Positions 38,391 to 41,914 of a DNA stretch of 41,914 bases are shown piece by piece; positions within the stretch are counted from its first letter, which is position 1; each line of letters opens with the position of its first letter. A program made the position numbers and the translations under genes. Under the pieces are notes generated by a model. That model was not told where the DNA came from, made no database searches, and saw nothing but the letters and a program-made list of their open reading frames with translations. Origin of the DNA: a virus; IMG/VR virus record IMGVR_UViG_3300031707_000050, positions 1 through 41,914 of that record; one strand, 5' to 3'.

Positions 38391-40709
38391 GTGGCGCTGA
38401 CCATCAACCTGGTTGACTACGGACCTCTGTATAACGCGTACGGCGCGCAGCGAAATGCCGCTGTGCTTGCGACCACTCAGAAGGAGATCGCTGCCGGACA
38501 GCTGGGGTTCAAAGCTCAGCAGCAAGGCTTCGCGGCCGATGTGCTGAGCTACCGGGCAGGCCTGGAAAGAGAACAAGCGCAACAGGTGGCAGAAATCACT
38601 CAAGCGATCGCCGATATCGGAAAGATCATCTACTCGACCATGAAAGATGTGGCCATGGAAAGGACCAAGGTCAAGACGATCAACCTGGAGACGGAGTACT
38701 CCAAGCGCATTGCCCAGGGCATTTACACGGGGCAGATCAGCTTCGATTCGGAAGGCAAGCTTCAGATTCCAGATGAACTGGAGGCTTGGTACAAGGAGGA
38801 ATCAGGAAAAATAGAGAAAGGCGTTGAGGGTTTCCCTGAGGTCCAGGCATGGGCTTCCGGGCAGACGGCTGCGATACGACAGAGCGGAGAGATCCATGCC
38901 CTGAACGTCGCATCGCAGGCGGCCACCGCTCAAAGGGCCGCAGCCCAGAAGGATACCCTGCAGATGGCCCTGAACACGGCGGTTGCCGCGGGCAACATGG
39001 CTCCGGTGGATTCAGCCCTCGAGAGTTTCACCAACATGTCGGACCAGGAGAAGAAAACGCTCCGTTCGCTTGCAGGGCAGGACTTCGACTTCCGCAGCAG
39101 GGAGGGCGTGATCCGCGGTATGGTATCCGTCTATGGATATGACCCTGGGGCAACCACAATCGAAGAGTGGCGGAAGGCTGGAGAGGTGACCTCGGAGCAG
39201 GCGGACTCGCTTCTCCAAACCGCAGCCAACCAAGGCAAGGTACAGGGAGCTGTATACGCGCAGCAGTCGCAGGCGGCATACCAGAAAATGATAGATGCCG
39301 GGGTCGACGCCGAGGCGGCTGTCAAGATCGTCGCCAAGGGGATCCCCGAGGCCTACAGGAGCCAGACGGAGGAGCTCCTGCAGGCGGCCAAGGAGACTGC
39401 TGAGACCCGCGCGGATTCCGTCGCTGACGAGAAGATGCAGGACTACTACAAGAATCACCGCGGCGATCCTGCAGGACTGCGTGCCTTCCTTGACCTTCCT
39501 GCCAACGGGTTCTCCAAGGCCATGAAGCGCGAAACCTACATGTACTGGGATGCCGTGGCCGAGGCAGTCCTGAAGAAAAAGGAGCCGGAGCCTCCCATGG
39601 GGCCGGGGGAGAAGGCCGCCTGGGGGTTGTTCTACGATTCCATGAAAACCGACACCATGGTCGGCAAGGGAATCCAGAAGATGGTGAACGCAGGACTTCT
39701 AGATCCCACCCTTGCGCCCGAGATCCTCTCAAAGATGAGCGAGCGCAAATACTTCACGAATCCGATCGTGCTCTCGGGGCAGAATATCATCAACTCAACG
39801 TTAGACCTGATTGCGGAGAAAGAGAAGGATCCGACCAAGAGATCGGCGATACAGTTCGCCCAGCGCGATGCACTGATGAATCTGGACAAGTTCCTCGGGG
39901 AGGGCCCGCACACAGAGGCGCAGGTCTCGGGCGCGGTTCAGGCCTTCCTGAAGCCGTACAAGGCCGACCTGCTGAAAGCCGATTGGTGGAACCCTGTGAC
40001 CCGCACTGACGTCGACGTGATTCGGGGTCAGGCTTGGCAGGGAAGGTACATCCCTCCCGACCAGCAGGCAGCCTTCGAACGCTACGATCGGGACATGCTG
40101 GAAAGCACGTACGGCGTCGGCAAAACGCCCGGAACTGCAATCCTGAATGTTGCCGATGCGACAGTTCCATCAGACCTCACCGGTCCAGGCGCCTCCTACT
40201 TCAAGATGTACCTGGTTACAGGTCTCAATCCAAAAAAGCCGGACAAAGCCTTCTGGTACACCTTCCAGACCGACCCGGCAACAAGGACCGAACGGCTCAT
40301 GGTGCTGGAAGAAGTGAAGAACCTCCAGGGGCAGACCATAGGCGCCAACTGGCGGCCGGCCGACTTCGCGAAAACTCTTACCCAGGAGCGGGCGGCGAAA
40401 GTAGAGGAGGTTGCTGCTGCAGCGGCGGCGGCGGGCGTCACCGGGCCACAGGCAGTCGCAGACATAGCCGCAGCTGTGGGTGTCAAACCGAGTGAGCTGA
40501 CGCCTGCGGAATTAAAGCAGGTTCCCACCGGCACGTTGCCGGGGGAGGTCGAAGCCACGCCGGCGCAGGTCAATAAAGTGCTTGCATTCCTCAAAGGTAA
40601 GACTTCTGTCACACTAGCCGAAATCCGTAAAGTAGCCAAACAGATCGGACTAACCGAGGAGAAGCTGACCGAGATTGCCACGAACCGCGGCATCAAGGTG
40701 ATCCAATGA
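38391..40709 (+). CDS. Internal virion (ejection) protein 2
   Basis: 772 residues from GTG. Largely helical: coiled-coil-rich N-terminal third (QKEIAAGQLGFKAQQQGFAADVLSYRAGLEREQAQQVAEI), a middle with many Ala/Gln/Glu helices, a more globular C-terminal third, and an Ala-rich run (KVEEVAAAAAAAGVTGPQAV) before a last helical domain (VNKVLAFLKGKTSVTLAEIRKVAKQIGLTEEKL) that resembles a small DNA- or wall-contact domain. No lytic transglycosylase motif is visible. The stop overlaps the start of the giant gene (ATGA). Confidence 0.7.
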   Translation: MALTINLVDYGPLYNAYGAQRNAAVLATTQKEIAAGQLGFKAQQQGFAADVLSYRAGLEREQAQQVAEITQAIADIGKIIYSTMKDVAMERTKVKTINLETEYSKRIAQGIYTGQISFDSEGKLQIPDELEAWYKEESGKIEKGVEGFPEVQAWASGQTAAIRQSGEIHALNVASQAATAQRAAAQKDTLQMALNTAVAAGNMAPVDSALESFTNMSDQEKKTLRSLAGQDFDFRSREGVIRGMVSVYGYDPGATTIEEWRKAGEVTSEQADSLLQTAANQGKVQGAVYAQQSQAAYQKMIDAGVDAEAAVKIVAKGIPEAYRSQTEELLQAAKETAETRADSVADEKMQDYYKNHRGDPAGLRAFLDLPANGFSKAMKRETYMYWDAVAEAVLKKKEPEPPMGPGEKAAWGLFYDSMKTDTMVGKGIQKMVNAGLLDPTLAPEILSKMSERKYFTNPIVLSGQNIINSTLDLIAEKEKDPTKRSAIQFAQRDALMNLDKFLGEGPHTEAQVSGAVQAFLKPYKADLLKADWWNPVTRTDVDVIRGQAWQGRYIPPDQQAAFERYDRDMLESTYGVGKTPGTAILNVADATVPSDLTGPGASYFKMYLVTGLNPKKPDKAFWYTFQTDPATRTERLMVLEEVKNLQGQTIGANWRPADFAKTLTQERAAKVEEVAAAAAAAGVTGPQAVADIAAAVGVKPSELTPAELKQVPTGTLPGEVEATPAQVNKVLAFLKGKTSVTLAEIRKVAKQIGLTEEKLTEIATNRGIKVIQ

Positions 40710-41914
40710 GCGATCTCGCCGACAGGCTCACACCGGTCGATACCACACTTGCCCTTGGCCAGCAGGCCGTCAGCCGTTGGGAGCACACTCGATCAAACAT
40801 GGCTTTGGAGGACAGGCTGACCCCGGTAGATCCAGCAACAGGGAATGGCTTGCCCGCCTCCATCGATCCCTGGGGATCCTACCAGCAACAGCGCCGGCAG
40901 TTCGACTACCAAACCCTCATGCAGCTCGCCGGGGTCGGAAACGACACAAACCCCGAGCGCCGCGACGAGGAGGAAGCGAAAATCCAGGTCTCTCTCTACC
41001 TCTCCGACCGGCTGAGGTTGAAACCCCGCGACGTCTACCTTTCCTGGGACCCGGCCGGGCACAGTCCTTTCGCCGAGGCGTACTTCAAGACGGTCGACCG
41101 ACCCATCTCCTACAAGCAGCAGGTGAAGAACGAGATCACCCGGATGGCAAAGACCTACCAGGCGATGAACATCGCCACCGAGATCATGTTCTCCGCCTAC
41201 GATCCCGCGAAATACGATGAGCTTCTGCAAACCCTAGGCTCCATCCCGCGCGAGCAAGGGCCGCCGGCGCGGAAGCTTGGTCAGGGCGGTCTGTGGGACT
41301 GGATCAAAGGGATCCCGTTGGCGGCAATTCAGCAGAGCCCGTACCTGATGGAAATGGGAGTCGCTGAGTTGGTTGGCGCGGCGGTCGGTGGTGGCCTAGC
41401 CGCTCTCGGCGGTCCAGAGGCCGTGCCAGCAGGCGCATTGATTGGACGCCGCGTAGCCGGGTTCCTGGCAGGAACCCGCGAGGGGGCGGCTTCGATCTTC
41501 ATGGACATCGTGACCATGATCGATCCTGAAACCGGAGAACCGCTCTACAAGGTCGTGAGAGACAAGGAGGGACTGGCCAACATCGCCCGCGTGTCTGCCG
41601 CTATGTTCGGCGGCATTGAGGGCGGACTGAACATGCTTCAGTTTGAGACGCTCCTGGGCGCCAACTTCGCCAAGAAGATGGCCCAGAGCATCGGCCTGGG
41701 CGCTGTGGAGAAGGCCGGGAGGTCGGGGGCGATCCGTTCCGCTTTCCTGACGTTCTTCAAGAAGTACGGCGTCAACGTCGCCTTTCAGACGCTGAGCGAA
41801 CCGGTCCAGGAGATAATGGAGCTGGTCGGCCGGGACGTGGCAACCGATGCGATCAACGGCAAGTTTGGAACCGAGCTCCAAAAGGCGAACTGGAAGGATT
41901 ACGCGGAGCTGGCC
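40706..41914 (+). CDS. Giant polyvalent ejection protein, N-terminal part (continues at 1-7324)
   Basis: The ATG at 40706 overlaps the upstream stop, the joint style of this operon; an ATG at 40799 is possible but lacks a ribosome site. Residues 1-360 lie here before the 127-base overlap. A motif DRLTPVD appears at 6-12 and 36-42. A Gly/Ala-rich hydrophobic stretch (about 200-265, VAELVGAAVGGGLAALGG, then VAGFLAGTREGAASIF) could meet the membrane during ejection. Frame check: codon 41786-41788 (CAG) runs into ACG at base 2 of the window, so the whole protein has 2,801 residues. Confidence 0.9.
   Translation, partial: MSDLADRLTPVDTTLALGQQAVSRWEHTRSNMALEDRLTPVDPATGNGLPASIDPWGSYQQQRRQFDYQTLMQLAGVGNDTNPERRDEEEAKIQVSLYLSDRLRLKPRDVYLSWDPAGHSPFAEAYFKTVDRPISYKQQVKNEITRMAKTYQAMNIATEIMFSAYDPAKYDELLQTLGSIPREQGPPARKLGQGGLWDWIKGIPLAAIQQSPYLMEMGVAELVGAAVGGGLAALGGPEAVPAGALIGRRVAGFLAGTREGAASIFMDIVTMIDPETGEPLYKVVRDKEGLANIARVSAAMFGGIEGGLNMLQFETLLGANFAKKMAQSIGLGAVEKAGRSGAIRSAFLTFFKKYGVNVAFQTLSEPVQEIMELVGRDVATDAINGKFGTELQKANWKDYAELA
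41788..41914. repeat. Terminal direct repeat, right copy
   Basis: Identical to 1-127. Remove one copy to close the 41,787 bp circle. Confidence 0.95.

Noticed and set aside
1-41914. CRISPR array, diversity-generating retroelement or insertion sequence
   Set aside because: No regularly spaced repeats, reverse transcriptase, template/variable repeat pair or transposase was seen, although relatives such as BPP-1 carry a retroelement.

Overview
The window is a complete circular phage genome cut open inside a gene. Bases 1-127 recur exactly as 41788-41914, and the reading frame running off the right end continues in phase at base 2, so the unit is a 41,787 bp circle. It reads as a temperate podovirus: tyrosine integrase with an attP taken from a tRNA-Lys gene, divergent repressor region, terminase, podovirus-type portal, capsid, short-tail connector and nozzle proteins, and three ejection proteins, one of them a 2,801-residue polyvalent (DarB-like) protein. 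Spanin-like genes and two minus-strand lipoproteins suggest a Gram-negative-type host. The host taxon cannot be read from the sequence; GC content is roughly 60% by eye.

Layout on the circle. (a) 13.1-13.4 kb: attP, with a 3' half of tRNA-Lys(UUU) flanked by two matching arm-type repeats and two outward promoters. (b) 13.4-16.0 kb: integrase, a small zinc-finger gene, then a minus-strand lysogeny operon (ribbon-helix-helix repressor, tiny lipoprotein, SGNH-hydrolase lipoprotein). (c) 16.0-26.5 kb: rightward early operon opening with a second ribbon-helix-helix protein, then peptide deformylase, an excisionase-like protein, a replication-terminator-family protein, C5-cytosine and N6-adenine methyltransferases, a DUF5131 protein and a replication initiator with iterons inside its gene. 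Start and stop codons overlap at most joints (ATGA, GTGA, TTGA). (d) 26.5-41.9 kb and on to 11.7 kb: late genes, namely small terminase, a large terminase split into ATPase and nuclease genes by about 1 kb of small genes, portal, scaffold, capsid, cement, connector, nozzle, ejection proteins, tail fibre, and a lysis cassette (NlpC/P60 enzyme, holin-like, overlapping spanin-like pair). (e) 11.7-13.1 kb: a minus-strand operon ending in an HNH endonuclease that lies on a stub of a truncated rightward gene. In the prophage this operon would sit at the end opposite the integrase.

How it works together (inference): the two small ribbon-helix-helix proteins and their shared tandem operators appear to form the lysis-lysogeny switch, in place of the usual helix-turn-helix CI/Cro pair. 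The repressor transcript appears leaderless and would also express the two lipoproteins in the lysogen. Lytic transcription runs rightward through replication, modification and packaging genes into the virion and lysis genes.

Most notable points: the RHH/RHH switch, the split terminase with its duplicated 34-bp reinitiation cassette, a pseudoknot-forming leader before the capsid gene, the overlapping spanin-like frames, iterons inside the initiator gene, the lysogeny lipoproteins, and LFQTP linkers punctuating the giant polyprotein.
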